Source: Methanobacterium sp. (GTDB taxonomy: Archaea > Methanobacteriota > Methanobacteria > Methanobacteriales > Methanobacteriaceae). From it: a stretch of DNA of 12,500 bases. A program made the translations under genes and the position numbers. Positions 1 through 6,181 of this stretch are shown here, piece by piece; position 1 is the first letter of the stretch; each line of letters begins with the position of its first letter. The notes under the pieces were generated by a model that was not told where the DNA came from, ran no database searches, and saw nothing but the letters and a program-made list of their open reading frames with translations. The stretch is from positions 1-12,500 of the forward strand of contig JAUNXM010000019.1 of NCBI GenBank assembly GCA_030539815.1, read 5' to 3'.

Positions 1-1
1 G

Positions 2-376
2 CATTCAGTGGATATTGAACGGGTAACCACAGGGGGCGATGCAGGATCGTCCAAGAAAATCACCTTACAAAATAAACCCGACGTACAGGAATACGATGCA
101 ATAATATTTGGTTCTCCAGTGCATGCCTTTAACCTAGCCCCGGCCATGAAAGCCTACCTGGAACAGATTCTGTCACTACAGGATAAAAGGATAGCCTGTT
201 ACGTGACCAAGGGTTTACCTTTCCACCGTACAGGTGGGAATCAGGCCATATCCTGGATGAAAAAGATCTGCCAGGCAAAGGGTGGAACCATCCTGGGAAC
301 TGGGATCGTGGTTTGGCGGGGTGGCCGTGGAAAAGACATAGACGAGCTGGTTCAAAAATTCAGCAATCTTTTTTAA
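2..376 (+). CDS. flavodoxin-like protein, 5' end cut off by window
   Basis: The reading frame is open to the first base of the window. The GTG at position 8 is therefore probably an internal Val codon, and the true N-terminus with its FMN phosphate-binding loop lies upstream. The visible part matches the second half of a flavodoxin-like fold: a hydrophobic strand (DAIIFGSPVHAFNLAP) carrying the GSPV/AF loop that contacts the isoalloxazine ring in this family, a helix (MKAYLEQILSL), a strand (RIACYVTKG), and a final strand/helix pair ending in KDIDELVQKF. From the family I infer an FMN-binding electron carrier or flavodoxin-type oxidoreductase in the cytoplasm. It is similar in class, but not closely in sequence, to the flavodoxin-family gene at 2593. 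The stop codon sits in a T-rich end (TTTTTTAA) that may help termination. Confidence 0.8.
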   Translation, partial: HSVDIERVTTGGDAGSSKKITLQNKPDVQEYDAIIFGSPVHAFNLAPAMKAYLEQILSLQDKRIACYVTKGLPFHRTGGNQAISWMKKICQAKGGTILGTGIVVWRGGRGKDIDELVQKFSNLF

Positions 377-515
377 TCCATACAATCTCAGATTGTTGTC
401 ATATAATTCGATCTTAATCTAATGTTAGCTCTGCTTTTAAAGGGTAATGGGGATTTGATATGGAATCCGGTTATGAATATGTTGATAAAAGAATTTTATT
501 ATAAAGTCAAGCATT

Positions 516-598
516 GTTAGATAATTAATACTTAACGGGTTAGATTGGTCTTAACTCTTTTTTGCCAGATCATTTATATCCCAATAAAAAAATATAAA
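516..598 (+). promoter_or_regulatory. candidate promoter with two GTTA/TAAC sites for the regulator at 673
   Basis: Two imperfect inverted repeats stand head to tail. The first is at 516-536 (begins GTTAGAT, ends CTTAAC) and the second at 539-555 (GTTAGATTGGTCTTAAC). They share the same outer arms but have different spacer lengths. Two TATA-like boxes follow at 572-579 (ATTTATAT) and 591-598 (AATATAAA), which would place the transcription start near 600 or 620 and leave a leader of about 50-70 bases. Repeats just upstream of the TATA region are a usual place for an archaeal regulator to bind, and autoregulation by the gene at 673 is one possibility. The remainder of 377-672 shows no gene I can support. 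Confidence 0.4.
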
Positions 599-672
599 AG
601 GAGAGCTGATTTATTCAAATTTATAGATTTATAGAGTAATTGGTCTTGATATTATATTTGTAGGAGTTTTCC

Positions 673-963
673 ATGAAGAAAGTGTTTTTGTGGTGGTTGA
701 TTGCCGGAAGTAAAGGTGGAGAAAATCGGGCCAGAATAATACTTGAACTAAAAAAAAGACCTTACAACGCGAATAAGCTCGCTGAAAAACTTTCTCTAGA
801 TTATAAAACCATCAGACATCATATTGATGTTTTAAATGAAAATCAGATAGTTGAATCCACTGGGGAAAAATACGGTGCATTATTCTTCCTATCCGATGAA
901 ATGGAAAAGAATTATGATACTTTCAGGGATATCTGGAAAGAATTTAAAAAAAATGAAGAGTAA
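673..963 (+). CDS. ArsR-like winged helix-turn-helix regulator
   Basis: A 96-residue cytoplasmic DNA-binding protein. After a short hydrophobic N-terminal stretch ([12 protein letters not shown]) comes a winged-helix domain. Residues about 19-30 form helix 1, 33-56 form the helix-turn-helix ([10 protein letters not shown], then [14 protein letters not shown] as recognition helix), and 57-73 form the wing ([16 protein letters not shown]). A charged amphipathic tail (75-96) may dimerise. The start ATG has an AGGAG site at 662-666. This is the family of small archaeal ArsR-like wHTH proteins; no metal-binding Cys motif is seen, so metal sensing is not implied. The membrane protein at 991 follows within 30 bases, so the two probably form an operon. 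A close paralogue lies at 7154. The ligand and target genes are unknown. Confidence 0.88.
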   Translation: MKKVFLWWLIAGSKGGENRARIILELKKRPYNANKLAEKLSLDYKTIRHHIDVLNENQIVESTGEKYGALFFLSDEMEKNYDTFRDIWKEFKKNEE

Positions 964-990
964 ATAAATCATCACCCAATGAGGGAAAAC

Positions 991-1323
991 ATGTTATTGG
1001 AAATCAATCTATTTGGACTGTCAAATATACTGCCAGCTTTACTAAGCCTGGTTAAAGCTTCTGCTTTAATAACCAGCATTGCCAACATTGTCCTTCTAAT
1101 TGGAATGCTTTACGTGTACGTGGAGCGATACCTTCAGGTGAAATCAAAGTTCACTACCACTCTGGTTCTATTCTCACTACTATTCCTGGTTCAAAACATT
1201 TTATTCTCAATTTATTTTGTATTCAATCTTCCTGAAACCATAATCAACGCAGTTCTGCCTTTAATATTTTTAGGATTAGAATTCACAGCACTAGCATTGC
1301 TTTTAATGATAACCCGGGAATAA
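991..1323 (+). CDS. small three-helix membrane protein, partner of the wHTH regulator
   Basis: About 110 residues, almost entirely hydrophobic, with roughly three membrane segments (approximately residues 10-45, 55-75 and 85-107) separated by a basic loop (VERYLQVKSK). There is no cleavable signal and no enzymatic motif. I place the start at ATG 991 because GAGGG at 981-985 lies five bases before it; an in-frame ATG at 979 would add four residues but has no ribosome-binding site. It follows the winged-helix gene closely, so the pair is probably cotranscribed. In archaea such regulator/small membrane protein pairs are common, and a sensing or sequestration role for the membrane partner is plausible but unproven. 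A frameshifted paralogue lies at 11775-12139, sharing LF-x-L-S/T, the QN-I/L-LF core and a Pro-rich loop before the last helix. Confidence 0.75.
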   Translation: MLLEINLFGLSNILPALLSLVKASALITSIANIVLLIGMLYVYVERYLQVKSKFTTTLVLFSLLFLVQNILFSIYFVFNLPETIINAVLPLIFLGLEFTALALLLMITRE

Positions 1324-1334
1324 TTTCATATAAA

Positions 1335-1342
1335 TTTTTTTT
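1335..1342 (+). terminator. T-tract after the 673-1323 unit
   Basis: A run of eight T lies 12 bases after the stop codon of the membrane protein. Archaeal RNA polymerase can terminate at such T-tracts without a stem-loop, and none is obvious here. This would close the two-gene unit. Confidence 0.45.
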
Positions 1343-1517
1343 AAACTTCATTTTATTGTTAATTTTATCATTGGGTAACTATTCTTACTTTTTCTATCTA
1401 GGATTTTTTCAAGTGGGAATGAATTTGGAGGGAAAAATGAGGAAAAGCTGAGCAAATTTTGGAAAAATTACTTTTAAGTGTGTAAACAAGAATTAAATAT
1501 TCAATACAGGATTTGGA

Positions 1518-1575
1518 AAAAGTCCAATGATTGATTAAATCATAATTGGTATAAAAGTCCATTTAATGATTTAAA
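1518..1575 (+). promoter_or_regulatory. TATA box flanked by direct repeats and a palindrome
   Basis: The likely TATA box of the gene at 1596 is TATAAAAG at 1550-1557. A direct repeat with the shared core AAAAGTCCA occurs at 1518-1526 and 1553-1561. Each copy runs on into similar sequence (ATGATT-x-A-TTAAA against TTTAATGATTTAAA), with a spacing of 35 bases. An imperfect 26-bp palindrome (1524-1549, arms CCAAT...ATTGG) abuts the TATA box on its upstream side. The start of transcription would fall near 1580, just ahead of the GGAGGT site. The arrangement looks like an operator in which a dimeric regulator could block or recruit TBP/TFB. A second candidate element with a T-rich core lies further upstream (about 1462-1480). 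Confidence 0.5.
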
Positions 1576-1595
1576 AATTTAAATGGAGGTTAATA

Positions 1596-2480
1596 ATGGT
1601 TAACATGAAGGAAATTAAATCTATAAAACTTACACCCTTTACCCGGATAACCGCTTCAATATATGGTATTTTGGGTTTAATTGGGGCTTTAATTATGTTA
1701 ATAGGTCTGGGAATAGTTCAAGTTGCCGGGGTAATCCCGGAATTAGGGCATTTTAACCTGGTAACTGGGGTGGGAATACCTTTAATGGTACTCTTACCAA
1801 TTGGGGCATTCTTCTCCACCATAGTGGTTAGTTTTTTCTCAGTAATGCTTTACAATATACTGGTGCCTAGACTGGGTGGTGTGAAGTTGGAACTGGAGGG
1901 TGATGAGGTTGAAAACATCCCTGTGATTTCATTTTCCCTGATACTTTCTGCAATTGGGGCAATATGGGCATTTGTTGTGGGATTGGTTTTAGCAGCGGTG
2001 ATTTCACCTTTGTTTGCCTTAATAAGCGCATTACCTTCTGTTTCGAATATCACAGCAAACTTTACAGCTGCCACTGGATCAACATTACCCACCAGTGCAG
2101 AAGTTGGAGCAGCAGGGATAATTGTGTCCCTTGTTTTAATAATTGGATTGCCAATAATGGTATTTGTGTTCGGATTCATATGGAATGCCTTATTTGCACT
2201 GATATACAACTACATAGTCACTAGGGTAGCCAAAATCCAGTTAAAATTCTCCCAAATCGGCGAAAGATTTTACGAACTTAAAAACATACCAGTACTACCC
2301 ACAGCACTGGCAGTAGCACTGGTATATGCCATATTGGGGCTTATATCAGGCATTCTTTCGGGAAACTTTGTGCAATTCTTATCTGACTTTATAACCTACT
2401 TCATAGAAACCGCGTTGATCGCAGTTCTATACAACTACTTGGCACCTAAGATTGGCTCCATTAAATTAAATCTGGTGTAA
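1596..2480 (+). CDS. polytopic membrane protein with three repeated two-helix units
   Basis: A 294-residue integral membrane protein. Three related units are visible, each beginning with a short polar lead, then two membrane helices, the second ending in a Y-N motif and a short basic segment. Unit 1 is residues about 7-100 (IKSIKLTPF ... LYNILVPRLGGVKLEL). Unit 2 is about 105-217 (VENIPVISF ... IYNYIVTRVAKIQLKF). Unit 3 is about 228-294 (LKNIPVLPT ... LYNYLAPKIGSIKLNL). The unit resembles the bacterial DUF3566 transmembrane domain in ending with F/I-LYN followed by a GG-I/V-x-x-L strand; that likeness is from memory and is an inference. The start at ATG 1596 has GGAGGT at 1585-1590. The gene seems to be transcribed alone, from the promoter at 1518-1575 to the terminator at 2469. 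I cannot assign a function; no transport or catalytic signature is visible. Confidence 0.82.
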   Translation: MVNMKEIKSIKLTPFTRITASIYGILGLIGALIMLIGLGIVQVAGVIPELGHFNLVTGVGIPLMVLLPIGAFFSTIVVSFFSVMLYNILVPRLGGVKLELEGDEVENIPVISFSLILSAIGAIWAFVVGLVLAAVISPLFALISALPSVSNITANFTAATGSTLPTSAEVGAAGIIVSLVLIIGLPIMVFVFGFIWNALFALIYNYIVTRVAKIQLKFSQIGERFYELKNIPVLPTALAVALVYAILGLISGILSGNFVQFLSDFITYFIETALIAVLYNYLAPKIGSIKLNLV

Positions 2481-2499
2481 TTCCAGATTATTTTTTTTT
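2469..2499 (+). terminator. stem-loop plus T-tract overlapping the stop codon
   Basis: AATCTGG (2469-2475) pairs perfectly with CCAGATT (2483-2489) over a seven-base loop that contains the stop codon of the membrane protein gene. A run of nine T follows at 2491-2499. This is the classic shape of an intrinsic terminator, and in archaea the T-tract alone may suffice. It separates the gene at 1596 from the flavodoxin gene. Confidence 0.65.
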
Positions 2500-2503
2500 A
2501 AAG

Positions 2504-2543
2504 TTGAAGGAAACCTTCAAAAGATAAGGAATATTTTTTATAC
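2504..2543 (+). promoter_or_regulatory. 7-bp perfect hairpin and TATA-like box before the flavodoxin gene
   Basis: TTGAAGG (2504-2510) and CCTTCAA (2514-2520) form a perfect inverted repeat around AAA. A TATA-like box (TTTTTATAC, about 2535-2543) follows, which would start transcription near 2566, ahead of ATG 2593. The palindrome lies just upstream of the TATA region, so it could be an operator half-site pair, or a second stem extending the preceding terminator. Confidence 0.4.
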
Positions 2544-2592
2544 TTGAAAAATCATTTACCCGTATTTATTCCAAGATTGGGGGAAACAGAAG

Positions 2593-3078
2593 ATGGAAAA
2601 TATTCAAAATGAGAATACGTTGCAAAAGAAAGTGTTAATTGTTGTGTTTTCGTATCATCACCAAAACACTGAAAAAATAGCCAAAGTAATGGCCAGTGTT
2701 CTTAATGCTCAGATTAAAACACCACAAGAAACTAATAAGGATGAAATTCCCCATTATGATCTGGTAGGTTTTGGTTCAGGAATTTACAGTGCAAAACATG
2801 ATAAATCTCTGCTTGAACTTGTCCAAGAACTACCTGAAGTGAAAAATAAGAACACATTCATTTTTTCAACCGCGGGGATAACTGGTAAATCTAAAGCTTC
2901 TAAAGATCATGCCACTATTAGGAAAAAACTGGAATCTAAAGGCTACAAGATTGTTGGTGAATTTCAATGTAAAGGATTCAACACCAATAGTTTTCTCAAA
3001 TTATTTGGGGGCATGAATAAGGGCCGTCCCAATGCAGTTGACCTGGAAAATGCTGAAAATTTTGCCTTGAATCTATAA
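2593..3078 (+). CDS. flavodoxin-family protein
   Basis: A complete 161-residue flavodoxin-fold protein, likely cytoplasmic. Residues 13-19 form the first beta strand (KVLIVVF), and 20-30 (SYHHQNTEKIA) are the FMN phosphate-binding loop and first helix. Residues 55-66 (YDLVGFGSGIYS) form the strand and loop that pack against the flavin ring, 88-98 (TFIFSTAGITG) the next flavin-contacting loop, and 140-158 (MNKGRPNAVDLENAENFA) the C-terminal motif typical of the stand-alone flavodoxins of anaerobes. The first 12 residues are polar and probably disordered. The family carries electrons between redox enzymes; the partner cannot be read from this context. Its 5' end has a weak G-rich site (GGGGG near 2579). 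Downstream is a decayed dehydrogenase fragment, so the gene is probably monocistronic. Confidence 0.88.
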   Translation: MENIQNENTLQKKVLIVVFSYHHQNTEKIAKVMASVLNAQIKTPQETNKDEIPHYDLVGFGSGIYSAKHDKSLLELVQELPEVKNKNTFIFSTAGITGKSKASKDHATIRKKLESKGYKIVGEFQCKGFNTNSFLKLFGGMNKGRPNAVDLENAENFALNL

Positions 3079-3101
3079 CAAAACATTGGCTGATTTAAAT
3101 C

Positions 3102-3226
3102 ATGAAAGCCATATTCTGAACGAAATATGGACCACCAGATGTTCTCAAGATGGAAGAGATGGAAAACCTACTCACAAGACCATAAATCTGGTATGAATCA
3201 ATGCAACTAACTCAGAGGCAATATTT
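3102..3226 (+). pseudogene. 5' relic of a zinc-type alcohol dehydrogenase / quinone reductase (MDR family)
   Basis: From ATG 3102 the translation reads MKAIF, a TGA stop at 3117-3119, then TKYGPPDVLKMEEME. This matches the standard N-terminus of medium-chain dehydrogenases of the NADPH:quinone reductase type (MKAI-x-x-TKYGPP-E/D-VL). At about 3163-3166 one base is missing; in the next frame the text goes on as KPTHKTINLV, a second stop (TGA 3194-3196), and INATNSEAIF. These follow the family pattern (EKP-T-P-K-x-x-x-VL-x-x-I-x-ATT-V-N-S-G-D). About 42 codons are recognisable and the rest of the roughly 320-residue enzyme is absent. It is a dead fragment with two stops and a frameshift. It also explains why the first 24 codons open in front of the metallo-hydrolase (from 3201) look unlike that family. 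Confidence 0.8.
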
Positions 3227-3272
3227 GAAAAAAGAATTAGATACTAAGAATTATTCAAATATAGATCAGAGC

Positions 3273-3944
3273 ATGAAAATCAAAACAATTACACTTAACA
3301 TGCCATTTAAAGTAGGCAAGGTAAATTGTTATCTTATAAAAACTAAAAGAGGGTTTATTCTTATTGATACAGGTGCATCGAATAAACGCACAGAACTTGA
3401 AAAATCGCTTGAAAATGCGGGTTGCAATTCTGGAAATCTTAAACTGATAGTTTTAACTCACGGAGATTTTGATCACACTGGTAATGCCAGTCACCTGCGT
3501 GAAAAGTTCGCTGCAAAAATTGCAATGCATTCTGATGATTTGGGAATGGTAGAACAGGGGGATATGTTCTGGAACAGAAAAGGCAATTTTTTCATTAAAA
3601 AAATAGCTCCTTCTCTTTTTGGTTTTGGCAAGTCGGAAAGATTTAAACCAGATTTTTATTTAGAGGATGAGGATGATTTATCAGACTATGGATTAAATGC
3701 CCATGTAATTCATATTCCTGGACATTCTAAAGGCTCCATTGGAATTCTTACAAGGGAAGGCGAACTTTTTTGTGGAGATCTACTTGAAAACACCAAAAAA
3801 CCAGGTCTAAATTCTATCATGGATGATAAATCGGCTGCAGATATCAGCATTGAAAAACTGAAGAGTTTAGAAATAAAAACTGCCTATCCCGGGCACGGGG
3901 AATGTTTTCCAATTGATTTGTTCATAAAAAATTATCAAAAATGA
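3273..3944 (+). CDS. metallo-beta-lactamase-fold hydrolase
   Basis: A 223-residue protein of the MBL superfamily, the usual length for a one-domain member. Metal-binding residues can be placed as follows: H63-x-D65-x-D67-H68 (THGDFDH), H151 (IPGHSKGS), D169 (LFCGDLL) and H208 (YPGHG). These fit a dinuclear metal centre of the type that acts on thioesters, phosphodiesters or lactams; the substrate is not evident. The second His of the classical HxHxDH is Asp here, a variant met in part of the family. An upstream in-frame ATG at 3201 would add 24 polar residues, but that stretch is derived from the dehydrogenase relic, so I prefer ATG 3273, where the family-like text begins (MKIKTITLN, then VNCYLI and GFILIDTG). 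No strong ribosome-binding site precedes either start. Confidence 0.86.
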   Translation: MKIKTITLNMPFKVGKVNCYLIKTKRGFILIDTGASNKRTELEKSLENAGCNSGNLKLIVLTHGDFDHTGNASHLREKFAAKIAMHSDDLGMVEQGDMFWNRKGNFFIKKIAPSLFGFGKSERFKPDFYLEDEDDLSDYGLNAHVIHIPGHSKGSIGILTREGELFCGDLLENTKKPGLNSIMDDKSAADISIEKLKSLEIKTAYPGHGECFPIDLFIKNYQK

Positions 3945-3982
3945 GTTAAGGAAATAGATTATCTTTAGATAAGATTATATTA

Positions 3983-4250
3983 ATGTTATTCGGCGGATTC
4001 TCGGACAGGAATTTTATGACAGGAGAGTGGACAAGACAAGATTTACAACTTTTCCCATTCGAATATTCAACCATGGGGTTAAAAGGAATAGATATTGCTG
4101 GTCATAACTCAGAAGAATTATGTGCTGGGTTTGAATAATAGGGGAACAGCCAGGATTACTCGAAAAGTGAATGGAAAAGCCCTGGTGGGATCAGTAAGAT
4201 TTGACTTGCACCCTGCCTTTAACTATGAAAGTGGTGATGAACTTTTTTAA
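3983..4250 (+). pseudogene. decayed coding relic, family not recognised
   Basis: The 442 bases between the hydrolase and the methyltransferase are not plain spacer. An ORF from ATG 3983 (51 codons, stop at 4136; includes FMTGEWTRQDLQLFPFEY and GIDIAGHNSEELCAGFE) is followed, one frame away, by 4140-4250 (RGTARITRKVNGKALVG and VRFDLHPAFNYESGDELF, stop TAA). The second piece has strongly protein-like composition and no start or ribosome-binding site of its own. Joining the two by a frame change near 4133-4140 gives about 88 residues. A third frame is also open over 3968-4106, so the ancestral frame of the first part is not certain. I do not recognise the family. A genuine small gene at 3983-4138 is a less likely alternative. 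4251-4332 is A+T-rich with nothing I can name. Confidence 0.5.
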
Positions 4251-4332
4251 CCATCACTTCTATTATTTCATTAATTTTAAAATATTGATCTCTTATTTTA
4301 AATATTTATGATTTAAATAATCACTAACCATG

Positions 4333-4352
4333 TCATTGTTAATCATTGTAAT
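4333..4352 (+). promoter_or_regulatory. 10-bp tandem repeat before the methyltransferase gene
   Basis: TCATTGTTAA (4333-4342) is followed at once by TCATTGTAAT (4343-4352), 35 bases before the ATG. A period of one helical turn could place two regulator subunits on the same DNA face. The surroundings are A+T-rich with no single convincing TATA box, so the promoter itself is not fixed. Confidence 0.3.
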
Positions 4353-4386
4353 AATAGTAAACTAAATAATAATTGGGGGCTGAAAT

Positions 4387-5148
4387 ATGAGACATTGGTA
4401 CCAGGAACTTTTTTCCAATTATGCTGAAAAATATGAAGCTGAAACATTCACCCAGGGGACCTTAAAGGAAGTTAATTTCATTGAATTAGAGATTAACCAT
4501 GATAAAAACTGTAAAATATTGGATGTGGGCTGTGGAACTGGTAGGCATGCAATTGAACTTAAAAAAAGAGGTTACCAGGTTACAGGTGTTGATTTATCTG
4601 AAAAAATGCTGGGTAAAGCCCGTGAAAATGCTAAACATGCTGGAGTGGGGATCGATTTCATACAAGCAGATGCCAGAGATCTCCCCTTCCAAGAAGAATT
4701 CGATCTGGTGATGATGATCTGTGAGGGTGCTTTCCCCTTAATGGAAACCGATGAAATGAACTTCCAGATACTGGAAAATGCATCCCGTGCACTAAAAGCC
4801 CGGGGTAAATTAATATTCACCACCTTAAACGGATTGTTCCCATTGTTCCATTCGGTAAAAGATTTCATTAACTCCAATTCAGACTCTCAAACCAATAGAG
4901 GGAACACTTTTGACCTGATGACCTTCCGGGATCAGTACCAACTGGATATAGAAGGTGATGATGGTCAAAAAATGACATTAGACTGTAATGAAAGATATTA
5001 TGTGCCATCAGAGGTCAGATGGCTTTTAAAATCTTTAAATTTCAACAGAATTGATATTTACGGTTGTAAACTGGGGGAATTCAGTAGAAATGATCCGTTG
5101 AGTACTGAAGATTATGAAATGCTGGTTATTGCTGAGTATTTAGATTAA
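4387..5148 (+). CDS. class I SAM-dependent methyltransferase
   Basis: A 253-residue soluble protein with the Rossmann-type SAM-binding core. Motif I is residues 44-52 (ILDVGCGTG). Asp69 (GVDLSEKML) would bind the ribose hydroxyls, D95 (QADARDLPF) the adenine, and motif II is FDLVMMICEGAFPLM (about 105-119). A helix (QILENASRALK) and strand (GKLIFTTLN) follow as in the Methyltransf_11/25 group. Residues 155-253 form a variable, partly acidic cap likely to bind the substrate, with a strand pair (YYVPSEV, DIYGCKLGEF) common in small-molecule methyltransferases. The methyl acceptor cannot be told. The start has a G-rich site (GGGGG at about 4375-4379). No neighbour is clearly coupled, as the next gene begins 78 bases on. 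Confidence 0.87.
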   Translation: MRHWYQELFSNYAEKYEAETFTQGTLKEVNFIELEINHDKNCKILDVGCGTGRHAIELKKRGYQVTGVDLSEKMLGKARENAKHAGVGIDFIQADARDLPFQEEFDLVMMICEGAFPLMETDEMNFQILENASRALKARGKLIFTTLNGLFPLFHSVKDFINSNSDSQTNRGNTFDLMTFRDQYQLDIEGDDGQKMTLDCNERYYVPSEVRWLLKSLNFNRIDIYGCKLGEFSRNDPLSTEDYEMLVIAEYLD

Positions 5149-5226
5149 TGGTGGTTTAACGTATAGAAAAGTAAATTTTGAAGTATATGGTATGAACGAG
5201 GAAAAGAATAAGGAAGATGTAGTTCT

Positions 5227-5945
5227 ATGAAATTTATAAGATTTACAGTGGTCCTGGTTTTAGCAGTGGCTTTAATCATAGCGACTGGAGCGTATTCAAC
5301 TGATAATTGTCCATGTTATGATTTTTTTTATCAAGAGGCCGTATTTAATGCAATGATTCCTGATGAAGGGGATATTTATAGTAACCTCACTCCCATTATT
5401 GAATCCAACGATAATCTATCCTGCAGGGTGAAGGTTCTGATAAAAGGGTTTTGATGGTTGCGTGGACTAAGTATCCCTCTAGCTATCCCGTGGGGCAAAG
5501 TATTAGAACTACCTGGGGTGATACTTGGGTGACGGTCTACCCTGAGGTGAAGAATTACTTCACTAATAAATCAACTTCCGTTGAAGATCCGAGATTAGAG
5601 GTTGCCCAGCTTTTAGGTTTACCATCAGATACAAATAACTCCTATTTTGTTGAATTATGGGTTAAACCCGTTGATCTGTTCCGACCTTCTGCCGATAATG
5701 AAATAAATGATACTGTAGCTCAGTTATATTTCCCGGGCAGCACTGATCTCTCCTATAAAATATGGTTCATAAATAACACCATATACTCCTATTTCACCAA
5801 GAAACTCCCCTGGACAAGATTAGGTTACACCTACCATTGGGAAAATCCGGGATCTAAGGTGGGACTAAGTGAATTTGTGATTAAGAAAAATTCGGAAGTT
5901 AAAGTCAAATCATTAACTCCCACAGCGGATTATTTGAATCAATGA
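5227..5945 (+). pseudogene. secreted protein of unknown function, interrupted by an apparent one-base deletion
   Basis: The first frame (5227-5454) encodes an N-terminal signal peptide (MKFIRF, then VVLVLAVALIIATGAYS, cut expected near residue 24) and runs into a stop after ...NDNLSCRVKVLIKGF. The second frame picks up without a gap: before its nominal TTG/ATG start (5451/5454) the same frame reads QGEGSDKRVL from 5424, then MVAWTKYPSSYPVGQS. One extra G at TCCTG^CAG (between 5423 and 5424) turns the C-R-V into W-Q-G-E-G and restores a single protein of about 239 residues. The mature part has many aromatic residues and no domain I can name. It ends with a Ser/Lys-rich segment (SEVKVKSLTPTADYLNQ). 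I think the gene was one reading frame; it is either a recent pseudogene or an assembly error. An exported or surface role is inferred only from the signal peptide. Confidence 0.8.
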
Positions 5946-6131
5946 TATCATTTTTTGGGTATAAGGAAAAGTTAAGTTGATATTTTTGTATAAATCAACT
6001 AATAATTATTTTTTTGAATTTATATAAGTATTTTTGGTTCTATAACTCTTAATATTTAATTTAATAAGTTTTTTTAATCTTTTAACGGCCCTGCTAAGTT
6101 ATTTATTGTGGTGATAAAATCAGTCTAAAAC

Positions 6132-6167
6132 TATATATAGTACCTTGCAATATACAGTACCTTGTAA
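6132..6167 (+). promoter_or_regulatory. padR promoter with two tandem 17-bp repeats
   Basis: TATATAGTACCTTGCAA (6134-6150) is followed at once by TATACAGTACCTTGTAA (6151-6167). They differ at two of 17 positions, and a weaker third start (GATGCAGT) follows at 6168. The TATA box (TATATATA, 6132-6139) lies within the first copy, and transcription would start near 6160, inside the second copy, about 20 bases before ATG 6182. PadR-family repressors usually sit on their own promoters, so autoregulation at these repeats is the simplest reading. Confidence 0.62.
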
Positions 6168-6181
6168 GATGCAGTGATATC

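Noticed and set aside
422..520. A 32-codon frame from ATG 422 in the spacer before the regulator gene
   Set aside because: It has no ribosome-binding site, no recognisable motif, and its end overlaps the repeat arms at 516-536. Chance is the simpler explanation.
1850..2209. Minus-strand 119-codon frame inside the membrane protein gene
   Set aside because: It is a mirror of the hydrophobic codons of the + strand gene and has no start signal or known domain.
5192..5230. A 12-codon frame (MNEEKNKEDVVL) whose stop overlaps the start of the secreted protein gene
   Set aside because: The overlap invites a leader-peptide reading, but there is no ribosome-binding site and its length is within chance; I do not list it as a gene.
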